64,000 nucleotides of DNA from Copromyces sp. CBS 386.78 (lineage: Eukaryota; Ascomycota; Sordariomycetes; Sordariales; Sordariaceae), in NCBI GenBank assembly GCA_030685235.1, contig MU839092.1, positions 432,734 to 496,733 on the forward strand, given 5' to 3'. The notes below the pieces were generated by a model. The model made no database searches. It was not told the DNA's origin and worked only from the letters and a program-made list of their open reading frames with translations. This document shows, piece by piece, positions 22,746 through 35,399 of the stretch; within the stretch, counting starts at the first letter, position 1, and the number at the start of each line of letters is the position of its first letter. The translations under genes and the position numbers were made by a program.

Positions 22746-25074
22746 TCTAATTTTTAGCGACTAGTTTTGGTATAATTTAGTTTAATGCGTTTACTATTGT
22801 ATAGTATTAATAAGGTGAGATTTATGTAAGAGTAAGGTGATTATAATTAATAATTTACTATATGTAGATATGGCGGTTGGGGTATACGAATTATAATTAT
22901 GGTAATCTCTGCGATAGTATTTAAATATAACGATAGTAAGAAGTATAAGGGATATATAATTAAGTGCGCCGGTATACGAGAGTGAGGCCGATAATAGTTG
23001 TAATATTGATTGGAGGACGATAATATAGTTGTAGTTAATAGAAGGAAAAAAAAGATTATAAGATTTCTAGAATATAAAGAAATTAAATGCCCTGTTCGCG
23101 GTGTAATAATTGAAAGAATAAATAGAATAAATGGTAAATGAAAGAAATAATAGGGAATAGAGGGTTTAATTTCGATCTGGCCCTAACGACGATAATAATG
23201 ATAATATTCCGTTTATATATTCTGGATAATATTGTATATAGCTGGGGTGAAGGATATTAAGTGTTGAGCGGGGTAGGTTATTCCTGGTTTAAGAATTTGG
23301 AGCGCGGCGTTTATAGGGTGGGGGTTGCGGCCTGGGGAAAAATAGAGCCTTAATAGTGCGAAATTATTGATAATATTAATTAAAAGGATTAAATTGAACG
23401 AATTTAATTATAAAATTTGTATATTATTAACCCTAGCCTTCTAGTACTTTATTTTACTAAAAGAGAATACGATTCGGAACCTATAAATATACTAGCTTTA
23501 TATGCGCTTTTACAATTAATTTTTTAGAAAGGATATTGAATTATTCTATTTAATATAGCTATTATACTTCTATAAATAAATTTATATTAAATTTATAGCG
23601 GACTAGATAATATATTATTACTTTTTAATGTACCCGTTTTTTTTAATATTATTATAATAACGACGAATAATAATACTATTTGTAATTATTTAATTGAATT
23701 AATATTAGGTTAATAAGTATAATTAAATTTTATATATTTTATTAAGCTAACTATATACGCTCTATTATATATTTTAAATCTAGTATTAATACTAATTGAA
23801 ATCTATAGTATAAATATAATAAATATATTATATCCGATCTATATTAATAATTCTATGTTAATAAAAGATAATTATTTCTTTTAATATAATCTTTAATTAA
23901 TAATAGAATAAAAGAGAAGTTAAATAATATATTAAAAGAAAGAAAAATAGTAATGTAGGCGGAATATAGGGGTAGTGGTGCCTAGGGTATAATTCTATTT
24001 AAACGCTATCTTCGTTATTATTAAATAGGATATAAAAGTATTCGTTGTCGTTAATATTCTTATATTCGATTTTTTATTTCTTTGTAACGACCTTCCTTCT
24101 AGCCTTATATATTTGGGCAACCTCTATAAAATTGAATATATTTTTCTTCTATTTGTTGTATTAAATTATAACCTTCCAGCGGTTAATTAATTAATTCCGG
24201 TCTAGTTAACTCTTGCCGGTAGGACGGCTGTCGCTTAATTTAAGTTAATTGTAATATTCTTTAGTTTAGAATCTAAATTCGACGAATAATATTATATTTA
24301 ATTGTTAGTTTACTTCTATTTTTTATAATTATATTAAAATATTTACTATAATATTATTTTTTAACGGTATTAGAATTATTTTTGACGTTGATGAACCCTT
24401 TATAAAAGTTAAAAATTTTAATAAAATAAGAATCCGAATATACCTTTTTAAGTTTATTGTAAATAGGTTTAGGTGCGGTCGTATTTACGAATATAGGATT
24501 CTCTTTTATATATTTTTAGATAAATGTTTATTAAATTTAATATTAGTATTTTATAATTAATAATAGGTAAAATACGTATAATTATATTATTGGTTATATA
24601 ATTGCGCTAATTTGAAATATTGTTATTAATCCGTTCGATAGTGTAGTTCTTAATCTTTTCGGCTTTAGTATTAATTAAGTCGCCGAAGTTAAATTCTACT
24701 AAATCTTCTTCCACCGTTTCAGTTAATATTTAGAAGAATGTTACCCGGGTTTACTATTTGTATAATTTAATATATTCTCTAATTATATTATAGGTAGTAA
24801 TTAGAAGTCGACGCGTATATTTACGCTTCTTAATATTATTACTATTATTAGGAATGTTAGTTCCTATATTGTTAGTATTCTTTGTTATTACTATTTGTAA
24901 AATAGTTATTAGGTTTACGTTTTAATATTATTTCGTTAATATCCTGTACTATAAGCTTTTTAAAAAAATCTTCGGTAGAGGGCATCAATATACTTATTTC
25001 TAGAATGACTTCTCTATAATTATTTTTAAGAATAGTATGTCTATTTTTAATAGTAGTAGTAATATTTCTAGTTT
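22746..25074. other. AT-rich RIP-mutated DNA with traces of minus-strand coding
   Basis: Fragments such as NNIKKRKYTRR (near 24820) and KARRKVVTKK (near 24090) are readable on the minus strand between stops. They suggest one or more decayed basic proteins. No family is recognised and no exon boundaries can be placed with confidence. Confidence 0.35.
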
Positions 25075-25185
25075 GCTATTGGGTCTGCTATTAGGTCTGC
25101 TCTTAGGTTTGCTCTTGGGTCTGTTCTTAGGTCTATTATTACGTTTATTATTGCGTTTGTTGTTACGTTTGTTATTGGGTCTGTT
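25075..25185. repeat. 12-bp tandem repeat (about nine units)
   Basis: Units of the form GGTCTGCTNTTA are repeated with C/T variation. The plus strand would encode Leu-Leu-Gly-Leu; the minus strand encodes Arg-Pro-Asn/Lys-Ser and Asn-Asn-Lys-Arg, a basic low-complexity tract. The minus-strand reading fits the other basic fragments nearby better, which is inference. Confidence 0.7.
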
Positions 25186-26029
25186 TAGACGGCTATACTC
25201 TAGGAGGCGTCCTATTAAAGTTAGAATTTATAAGGATATTTGCGGCCGCTATTATTGATTGGAAGTACTAGGGCTAATAATTATAAATGGGTTCTTTATA
25301 TATAAGGTAAGAAGTATTTAATATAGTAGAACGATAGTATAGAAATAAATGTAAATTATATTAGGGTAGTAGTAAGAGAGGCGTATATTGGGTAAGATAG
25401 AGAGGAGTAGTAAAATCTCTTAATTCGAAAATAAAATAATTTTAAATTTATAGGATTTATTATTATAAGAAGAAGAAGGTGCGAGGTAAAATATTATTAA
25501 GAGGAAGGTGTAAGATTGATTATAAATAGTATAGTAGGAGTGCGAAGCGGAATGGGGAAATATTTGAGCGGGGGCGGGGGGGGGGCGTTTAGTAGGGCGA
25601 GTAGGGTTGATATAGGGTAAACGCCGCCCGCTTAATAGATTTAAATATACTTTTAGTTATTTAAAGTTTTGAGCGTATTCGATTCCGAATTCTACTTTGA
25701 TTTAATATTAATATTTAATTATATATTTTCTTACTATACGCGCTTCTATTTTTAAAGGCTGCGTTTTATAGTTAGGAAATATAGTTAAACGCTTAGTTTG
25801 CCGAAGGCGAATTTAATATACCGAAGTGTAAAATTCCTACGGCCGTTGACTTTTCCGTATTTTGTAAGTGTAAATAAATAGGAATATAACCTTCGCCGTT
25901 AGGCTCCGACTAATAATTATAAAAAAAACTAGTACCTAAAACCTTATAATTAGAAAATTTCTAGTCTCTTTCGGATTTAATTTCGATTAACTAACGTATT
26001 GATTAATAGTTTACTAAGGATAGTTAAGG

Positions 26030-29000
26030 AGGAGGAAATACTAAGTACGAACTAGAATTACCGATGGAAGTTGATTTATCGATATTTACGCTTATAGAAG
26101 ATATTATAAATAAAGTAGTTGACTACGATACGTTCTAGACCGATAGAAGGATTCGATAGGAATTAGAGAAAATAGTGTAAGATGGAATGGAAGTAGAAGA
26201 CGAAGATAAAGAACTGGAATTAACTAATTTTATATTATATTAATTACGTTTGAATAACGATGCTGGTGTAGAAGATGCTAGCTTTAATAACTTTGTTAAC
26301 GATATTAGCTATATTATTACGGCGATTATTTTTACTTTTAGGAGTGAGATTATATAGGCGAGCGAATAATCGTTAAAGGTATTTACGGTCCCGGATATAT
26401 TGAATGAAATTATAGGCGGAATAGAAGATCCGATTATCCTTATTCTTCATTAACTAATAGATTATACCCTTTCGGATTTCGAATTCGGGATATTACTATA
26501 GGTTAAGAAGTATAATATATCCCGTTAAATGTATTTATATTTATATAAAGTCTTTTAGATTCTAAAATATTTAGACGAGATCCGTTTATTCCTATATTGT
26601 AAAAATATATTAATAAATAGATTTAACCGCGTAATCCCGTTTAATACTCTCTGTAAAGCTATAGTTCAATTAGATAGAATTGTTTTATCAAATAGGACCG
26701 CTATATATAAAGAGTCTATATATGTTTTTAACCTCGAAAGTATAATTAAGACTCTATTCGGATTTTAGAAGTTTTTTGAAAAGATTTATATTAGTATAGT
26801 ATAGGTAATAGATGGTCCTATTAACGAATTATGGTAGGTAAGATGGTAGGGAGAGAGTATACGGACTATGAATAGTCGGTTTTTTATTTATTCGGACGGT
26901 AAGCCTATTTTCCTTTCGGATTTTATTATATTTCGATACGATAAAGATTAGTATGTATATAATATATAAGAACTAAATGATTGGATTAGCGGCGAACTAA
27001 CTTTATTAAATTTAATTCTATATATTAGGAGAATTCGATATTATAGGCTAAATACTAGGAATATATATTCCAGTCTACAAGTATTCCGACCTTTTCTTAT
27101 GATTTAGTAATTATATTGGCGCTCTAGACTACCGTTCAATATGTAAATGGCTATTAGGGCGATATTTATAATATTAGTTAACGCGGTCGATAATTTTACT
27201 ATATTAGAGTTCGTTTTAGTCGAGGGGCGCGATATTTCGGTAATATTAATATATATTATATATAGAATCCCGGATATTTATATAGATTACGCTTTTAATC
27301 TTACTTCTCCTGCTTTTTATATTCTTCCAATTTTAAATATTTTAATTTTGTTCGTTGTTAAATATTTTTTTCATTATAAAAAATAAAGATATAAATTAGT
27401 CTGATTTTTAGTACTATATTGAATAGAGTTTGAATTAAAGTATTTAGGACGTTAATATATTGAAGATAATTTTATCAGATTAGATCGGCTTTCTTTATTA
27501 TAAAGTATATTTATTGACGGTTTTAGTTTATATGGTAATAGTTATATATTGATTATAGGCGTTTATATTACGGCTCTATTTTTCGAGGAGTAGTTACGAA
27601 TATAATGGGAAGGGATGTTCTTAATAATATTCGGTTTAGCCGGTTTAGATTTAGCCGATATATGTTAATATTTTGTATATTTTACAAAATTTAATAGAAG
27701 TATATAGATTATTATTAGTCGATAGCGCTACTTTGTATATAATTTCGTAGTTTATTTCGTTGGGGATATAATATCTTAATGAAGATTAGTAGGATGCAAA
27801 TCCTACTAAGCTAACTAATTATATAGAATTTATTTTATTATTAATAATAATAGGTTCGACCTTTATTATAATATTATATAATATGGGAGATATTACTACT
27901 AGTATATCGATAACTTTCGATATATTTAATTATTTCTAAATAAAAGTTGTAAAAATAAAACTAGAAAAAAATTCGGGATTTATAGAGAGGTATAACTTTT
28001 CGAAAATTTATTCAAAATTTTCCCTACCCTAAACTATATCCAAACCCGGCCTAGAAACGCAGTATATTCCGAATTTGCGGGCTTTATTCGAATTATTATT
28101 GAATATTCATTTAATAATAAAGCGAACGGTTTCTTTTGTATTAATATAATTCGAATAAAAGCGTCCTTTATATTTTAAGAAATATAATTTCTATTGGGCT
28201 AGTAAAGAATTTAGAATCTAAAGACGTATAATAAATTATTTAAAATAAAGGAATATATTTGTTTAGCTATCCTTTTATTCCTTCTTTTATTATCCTAGTT
28301 AAAAGTTGAGTATATTAAAAATGAACTTCGGACTATTCTTATTAATTCTAGCCCTTAATTCTTTAATATAGCGGATTTAATAGTATAAAATTATATATTA
28401 CGTATATTTACTACTAGGGAATAATTTATTTTAATATATTAGAGATTTATATAATCTATTTTAATGATTTTTGCCCGCGATATAGCCCTGACCTAAGAAT
28501 AGTTTAAATATAAAATTTTTGCTAGGAGGCGGGCTTTTTAATATATATACTACGTTTTAGGAGAAGGTAAAAAGACTAAGGGAAAGAGTAAAATTCTATC
28601 GATAAAGGTAAGCCAATAAATATTTAGAGCTATATCTATTAGACGGGAAGTAGGGGTAGGGGTATCTATAAATTTTATACTAATAGAGCCGGTATTAGAA
28701 GATATTATTACCCTAGCCGCGGCTAGTATAACCGTATATGGTACGGCTGTATTTATTGGAAATAAAGTAATATGACGAACGCTTATAATATTAAAAGAGA
28801 ATGGAAATAAAATATAAGGGAGATAAAGTTTATTTAATATTTATTCCGGTCTTTATTTAAATAATATTATTAACGAATATAAGTTATACCGGTTAGTACT
28901 TATATTTTAAAGAAAGGATAAGTATAAGTAAATCGAAGTTTATTTTATTTTAATTATATATTAATAATATAAAATTGACGTTTATTTAATAGGGAATTTA

Positions 29001-29850
29001 CTTATAATATTTTTATTACTAATTATTGTAATATAATTTCAATTTTTATTAAAAAGTTAAACGAATAGTGCTCTATTTCCTTTATATTCGTCGGCTATTT
29101 CGAAAATACTTATCCTAATATTTATAAAGGATTTTAAGCGATTAAAGAGTATTACTTTAAATTCGTAGGCGTATACGATCTGTACTTCGGCGGCGATAGA
29201 TATTATTTAAAAGAAGAAATATTGTCGTTCGAAATCCGTTCTAACTTAACTTATATTAACCCTCTTACCTTATACAGATTTAATTACGACTAAATTACGA
29301 ATTAGCGGGATTACTTATTATCAATTTTAGATCTATAAAAAGAATTCTCCAATTCCGATTTTATAATATAGTTCCGTTATACTTTTAAATACAATTATAA
29401 TAGGGGGTATATATTCTAAGGTAATAAAAAATTTAAATAGGTAGAAAAAGTCTTATTTACGTATTAGTTAGTAATAGTATATAAGAAATTTAAGTATTAC
29501 TATACTAATATTTAAACTAATAGGAAGCGATCTATAAAATAGATTTTTTTAATAGGCGACTTTATTCGTATTATAGATAACAATTGTATTAATACTTCTA
29601 TTGCCCAATTAAATAGTATCTTTATATACGAGTAAATATATAAAATTTATATATTTGTTATTATTACTATTATGAAAGCCCGGATATAATATCCTATATA
29701 TAAGTTCATCTTTAAATATCTATTATACGAAATTATTATAAAAAGGAGGATTATTAGACTTCCGAATATTACGGCGGATTAAATTTAAATAGTTAATTGC
29801 TCTAAAGGAAGTATTATTTATATTGAATATAATATTTATTATATTTAAAG
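26030..29850 (+). pseudogene. Plavaka-like (CACTA-related) transposase relic
   Basis: With TAG/TAA read as altered Trp/Gln, long co-linear fragments appear on the + strand. These include FFIYSDGKPIFLSDFIIF followed by YVYNIQELNDWI (about 26880-26985), IFIDGFSLYGNSY followed by IGVYIT (about 27503-27580), and a FVxYFVGGYNI stretch that recalls the GDMPQ region (about 27755). Further on are FVGVYDLYFGGDRYY (near 29165), NSIFIYEQIYKIYIFVIIT (near 29605) and a C-terminal IIRLPNI (near 29750). As I recall the family, this order resembles the large Plavaka-type transposases annotated in fungi, about 1000-1200 residues. The frame is broken by many stops. Identification is by eye and moderately secure as a transposase, less so to subfamily. 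Confidence 0.55.
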
Positions 29851-32360
29851 GATATTATTAGTATAGCTTTATTTTTTATAATTATAAAAAATCTTATTTC
29901 CTAATACTAAATTCTCCTTTCTAACTAAAATTAAATTATTATACTAATTATATTTAAAAATAATATTTTTATACTTAATTTAAATAATAAGCCGTTAAAA
30001 GTTAAGCTTTTATTTCGACGAATACTCTTAAAAAATATAGTGACTACTATACTTTATAATAAATTAGTAAGAACGAATTTTCGTAATTACCTCCTTATTT
30101 AAACCCTTCCCGTATATTTTATAGGTTTTAAAATTTTAATTTTTTAATTATCCATTAATTTTACTTCTATCCCGATAAAATATCTAATATCTTGTATTCG
30201 TCTTTATTTTAATTAATTTAATTCTATTGCTTTTAATTCTTTATAATAATTTTTATTTATTATTTTTACCTTAGCCCGCGGCCCCGCGTTGAATTACTAT
30301 GTACGGCGTACGCGAATTAGAATTTACCCTATATTATAATACTTAATTAGATTTCTAAAAATATAATTGTATTTATACTTCTATAATAATATTTTAGGTT
30401 TTAAATTCCCCCCTATATTACGTTATAGTCTAATAGAAAAATGTATAGTTATTGGTCGAATTCAATATATTTTAATATTCTTCTAAATTCCTGATATTAA
30501 TTGAGCTTTCGCGCTACCGCCGCTAGGTAACCTTCCTTAATAATATTTCGAATTAATAGTAAATTTACTAATACTAGAATTATAATTATAAGTAGGTTTA
30601 TTTACGATTATACTATATCTACTATTTAATTATAAAATTTTAGTAAATTAAATATTAATTATAATAATTAATCCTATTTCCGTTGTCCCTCGTTCCCTAA
30701 TTTCACTTTGTTATTCGCTTTAATAGTAAATACTTCGTTTAGTTAACTTAATAAACTATATAAAAATCGCCGAACCTAATTTTGTAATAATTATTTTAAT
30801 TATAAAAAATACGGAATTAATTATTACGGTTTATTAGCCTTCAACCCCCCTACTTATTATTCAAATATAATTAATTTACTATTGGGTATATAAATTTAAA
30901 TAATTTAATACCCTAAATTATTTTATATTTATAATTATATATTTTTAAGGCGAAAAGTAAATTTAATTTTAATTCCTTCTTTATTTTTTTATTAATTAAA
31001 TCTTTATAATTTTAATTGGACAATCCTTCTAGTATACTATTTTCAATACTATAATTCCTTTCTTTAAGGTTTATTTTACCGTCGATATTTTATACGTTTA
31101 TTTTCCGTTTTTATTTTAATAAGTCCTTTATTCTATTTATTTTATTCCCCTTACTAATTATTAATTTGTAATACTAATAAGCTACATAATTAACTTCTAC
31201 TAGAACGTTAATATATTATAAACTAAATTTATTTAAATTATATTAATATTTTATATAAATATTTATTACTTCTAGATTTTATAATTATTAATAAATTGGT
31301 TTAGTATTTGAAGTATTAATATATAATCTTCCGTAAGTTCTATAAATTAAATTAAAATTAAAATAAGAATAACTTTAATTATTCCCGAATTTAACCATCA
31401 TAATATACTAATAAATCGCTTACAAGTTTTATAGTACACAATCGACGAAATTAAATAATAGCGGTGGTCGGGAAAGTTAGCGAGGCGGTTAGTCGGCGGG
31501 TTAGAGGAAGTAAGAAGAGGAGGAGGTAAGGAGGAGGAGGAGGACGGGAGGAATTATTAGTACCTTAGCGTCGACTTACCTTAGTAGGGCCTAGTAGGGC
31601 GGCGTTACTAATTAGATTGGGGGGGGGGGGAAGGGGGGGGAATAGGAATTAGTAATTTAAATAGATTTTATAATTATAGTATATTTTTGCCTATACCTCG
31701 CTTTCTAAACTAGATTATTTTTCCTAACTAGAATTTACTTACTATAAAAAATCTAATTTCGAAGCGATAGCGATTTATATAAAGAGTTTAATTTATTGAG
31801 AAAAGAGGTGCTTCTTCTTAATAGATCAATTATAAAAAAAGTGTTATTTAGTAGATAAGATTCTCCTTTAGAATACTAGATATATTTATATTAGAGAGGA
31901 GTTTAGGTTTATAGTTTAGTTCTCGATTAAAAGGATTTATCTAGATATAGGATTGATTTTATAAAAGACGATAATATATTTAAAATAGTATTTAAATTAT
32001 AATAATTCTTTTTTATACTTCGATTTATATTTAAACTAGATTGCTCTTAGTTAGATAATTGTGTTATAAGATTTATTAGCGGACAAAATCTATTCTTAAT
32101 TAGAAAATGAAGTAATATTTGAAAATTAATTTTAGTATTGAGGAGAATTGCCGGGGAAGTTAATTTAGTAATGGGGAGAGGAATATAGTTGTATAATAAT
32201 TCCTAAATTAAATAATACTAATATTGAAATATTTGTAGTTAATTGGCTTTTTATATTAAGTTTATCTATTATACGAATAACGAATTTTTATAGTCTATGA
32301 ACTCCTATTGGAACTGATCTATAGATTAGTTTCACGCCAAAATGAAATAAAACTGTAAAA
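29851..32360. other. AT-rich RIP-mutated DNA, with a purine-rich patch
   Basis: No gene is recognised. A GC-rich purine tract with GGAGGA runs lies at about 31455-31550 and a G-run at about 31619-31638. These are low-complexity stretches that survived mutation. Confidence 0.45.
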
Positions 32361-32393
32361 TTGTCCTAGGGATGATTTTCTACGACCAGGGTC
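32361..32393 (-). repeat. right terminal inverted repeat of the 12.4-kb element
   Basis: GGATGATTTTCTA at 32370-32382 is the exact reverse complement of 19973-19985, with weaker matching on both sides. Confidence 0.55.
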
Positions 32394-32396
32394 GCG

Positions 32397-32990
32397 CTCT
32401 ATGGTCTATATCTAGGCTGGATGTTACTGTAATTTGGGGCCGTTCTGGTGAATGTTACAGACCACTTTATCCTTTTGAAATACCCCGCTTAAACACGTGA
32501 ACCCGCGCTCATCGCCACTTTTTCGTCATGGTACGACGCGAGCTTCATCCATAAGCGCGTCACATTTCTGATTGACTTTGAACTTCAGATTGAATTGTGC
32601 GTCTTTTTAGGCAGGAATCGGGATACTGCACGTCGGGACTGTGTCTTGCAGTATTTTGCCTCAAACCTCAGCTCGAAGCGCTTGCTCTCCAAATCGCCTC
32701 GCTCGACTCCCGTCCTCCACCTCGTCCTCCACCTCGTCCACTATCCTCAACCTTGCTGCCAAACGACTCGCCTATCTAGACGATCATCAATCCATCTCGC
32801 TGATTCAAATCGATAGGTACAACATCTAAGGACGTTTTCGATTCAGACTCCCTTCATATTCGCTACCTCGCAAATTTTCCCTTTTTTTTCCTCCATGTTT
32901 TAGGGCGGCCTCTTCCGTTTGCATCCTGCGCCTTGACCACTCTGCTTCCCCTTTACCTCAATTCTCCAACGAACGACTAAAACGGCAATC
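32397..32990 (+). promoter_or_regulatory. promoter and 5' leader of the DUF4211 gene
   Basis: Normal composition resumes here. It contains pyrimidine-rich stretches typical of fungal leaders (for example CCCTTTTTTTTCC near 32880). Short overlapping open frames at 32595-32829 show no domain. The gene start lies about 600 bp from the end of the RIP island. Confidence 0.5.
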
Positions 32991-35399
32991 ATGGCACCGG
33001 CAAAGAAGACCAAAAAGCCGAAACAACAAACCTTGGAGGCTGCCTTAGGTGAGTTTATCATCACATTTATCTCTCCTAACCATACAACTTCGTTCTCCCC
33101 TTCTACGATTTTTCACACCCAAGTGGATTTGACCGACCTCATTCATCTCAATCTAACAAAGAAAACCAAGGCCAATCAAGAGTGAAACCACCCACCATCA
33201 AGAAACACTCATTTCGCAACAGTGCCAATACGAAAGACGACAAATCAAAGGATCCAGCGGCTAGCAGCTCCCCAGCAGCAGCCACCATGGCGACGACAAT
33301 GACGCCTACGCCGGCGCGACAACGGGAGGACATATCCCCCGGCCGTCAACTCCCCGCCTCCTCAGCGGTCTTCATCCCCAAAATCTCCACAGCCGAAGCC
33401 AAGAAGCGGACCATCGTCATCGACGACTCCGACTCAGCTTCCGAGGCCGCGGAAGACTACGGTGGGGCGGCGGCGGCCGGGTTTGAGTATGATGATGACT
33501 TCCCCGTGTTTTCGTCCCAAGCTGTGGTGACGGTGACGCATAACCCCCGCGCTGCTGCTGGTGGTGGCCGTGGTCAAAAGGGAAAGGAGGTTATTGTGCT
33601 GAGTGAGGTGGATGAGGATGAGGATGAGGATGACGATATGCCGGTGGCTAGTCAGCGTGCTAGAGGTGTGAAGAGGCAGATGGCGGTCCTGTCAGATGAT
33701 GAGGGGGGTGGGGACGAGGAGAAGCTTGAGGGCAAGGGCAAGGGTGAGGGCAAGAGTGGAGGGGAGGAAGATGACGACTCGGACTCTGATCGGATTTTGT
33801 CGTCGGCAGTCAGAAGAAGGGCGACAAGACGCGGTGGAGAGAAGTTGGAGTCCAGTCCGGCAAAGAAGCGACGGCTAATTAGGAGGGCGAATCCATCTTC
33901 GGCGAGCTCGGCCAAGGGCGAAGAGGACTCTGATGATTCGGAGGCAAAGAAAGATGAGGATGGTGATGAGAAGCCTGGTCATTTGCGAATGGGCAAACTA
34001 AAGGCTGCTACTACCGGTACAGGCAGCCCATCTGCGGCATCACGACCCGTTAGAGCCAAGCGTCGTGCCAAAAAGCCTATGACGGAGAAGGAGAAGGCGA
34101 GAGAGCTGCTGAGGCGCAAGCGGGCGGGCGAACCTATCGATGACCTGGAGAATGAGGAGGAAGATGAGGAGTCAGAAGTCGAGCTACCTAAGAGGGGCTA
34201 TTACGACACAGACTCTGATAATCCCGCTCTTTCAGAGTTCGAGGACGAGGAGACTGACGAGGGAGAGAACGTCAAGGAGGAGGAGAAGAAAAAGAAGGGG
34301 AAAGGAAAGAAGAAGGACAAAAAGGCCGACAAGAAAGACAAGAAGGACAAAAAGCGAAGAGAGATCTCCCCGGACTCGGAGGATACCGGAGACGATGACG
34401 GTGAACGAAAGGGTGGCTCCTACGAAGACGAGGAGATGGAGGATTTTATCGCCGAAGACGACTCCGACGCCCCCATTGGCGCACCCGATGAGATTGGTAT
34501 CCCGCTCGAGTTCACCAGGCACGCGCATAAACCTTTGAAGGAACACTTTCGCGATGTCGTCGAGTGGTTGGTGCATTACAAAGTCCACCCCAGCTTCCCG
34601 GAGAAGACGGCCGCGTTGTATAGGCTCGGCTGGAGAAAACTGGATGACGAGGTCCGCGGGTTGGCACAGAGCAAGTTCGCTTCGTCGGCCTGGAAGACGG
34701 ACTTTTACATGGCGTTGAGGGCCCGACCTTATTACACTAGTGGTGAGACGCATGAGCATGGTCTTTTCTCTAGTAACTGCGCGGCGTGCGGAAGGAGTGG
34801 ACATCCTGCCAAGTAAGTTATTATACCTTTTTTTTCCTTCTCCTCTACTCCCGTCTCCCTCAAACTAACCTCATCGCTCGCCACCCAGATTCGAAATCAC
34901 CTTCTCCGGCGCGCCATATTATAAGGACTTTTCTCACCCAAAATTTCTCGAACCGGTCCCCAACAACAACAACTCCCCCTTGCCATCCCCCGACGACGAA
35001 GGCGAAGGCGACCCTGACGAGTACGACTCCGATGGCAACACCATCCCCGCCGCCTCTCGCACTTGGAAAATTGGCTCCGTGTGTCACTCCAACGCCGAGA
35101 CAGCCCATAACCTGCTTCACTGGCAATACGCCCTGTTGGACTGGGTCGACACCCGCTTGTCCGAGGATGGACATCTGACTGCCGCTGCTGCCATCGGCAA
35201 GAGGCGCGAGGGCGAAACCAAGGAGCAGGGCAAAAAGAGGGAAAAGAAAAAGAAGTACAAGCTGGTGGCCAAGGTGGTGCGCGAGTGGGAGGCGAACGGC
35301 ACGGTCAAGGCGCTGTTTAGGGAGTTTAAGAGTATGTTGGAGGGGGCGAGGAATAAGAGCACGGCGGGGCCGAGGGCGCAGAAGGGGTGGGCTAGGTGA
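32991..35399 (+). CDS. DUF4211-domain protein, probable chromatin-associated factor
   Basis: Exons 32991-33048, 33171-34812 and 34889-35399 encode 736 residues. The first exon gives MAPAKKTKKPKQQTLEAALG. The intron acceptor at 33170 was chosen because it keeps the frame (GQSRVKPPTIKKHSF). The middle is low-complexity: acidic runs, Lys-rich blocks (KKKGKGKKKDKK) and Ser/Asp pairs. From about residue 440 comes the conserved part: MEDFIAEDDSDAPIG, FTRHAHKPLKEHFRDVVEWL, then a CAACGRSGHPAKFEI stretch (near 553) interrupted by the second intron, and WKIGSVCHSNAETAHNLLHW. This layout matches fungal DUF4211 proteins, which have no assigned reaction. The two cysteines of CxxC could bind metal. Nuclear location is inferred from the basic and acidic tracts. 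Confidence 0.82.

Larger units (their letters stand above)
19961..32393. mobile_element. 12.4-kb RIP-destroyed DNA transposon with inverted ends, Plavaka/CACTA-like
   Basis: Base composition drops to very AT-rich just inside 19961 and recovers at about 32330-32400. TAGAAAATCATCC occurs at 19973-19985 and its reverse complement at 32370-32382. The match extends imperfectly outward (CACTAGGGTTC versus GACCCTGGTCG) and inward (CTCGGGATAAT versus CCTAGGACAAT). GCG flanks both ends (19958-19960 and 32394-32396), compatible with the 3-bp duplication of CACTA-type elements, although three bases alone are weak. Inside are a transposase relic (+, 26030-29850) and a decayed nuclear-protein gene (-, 21573-22745). 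Several nested elements could also produce the island; the single-element reading is inference from the matched ends. Confidence 0.55.
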
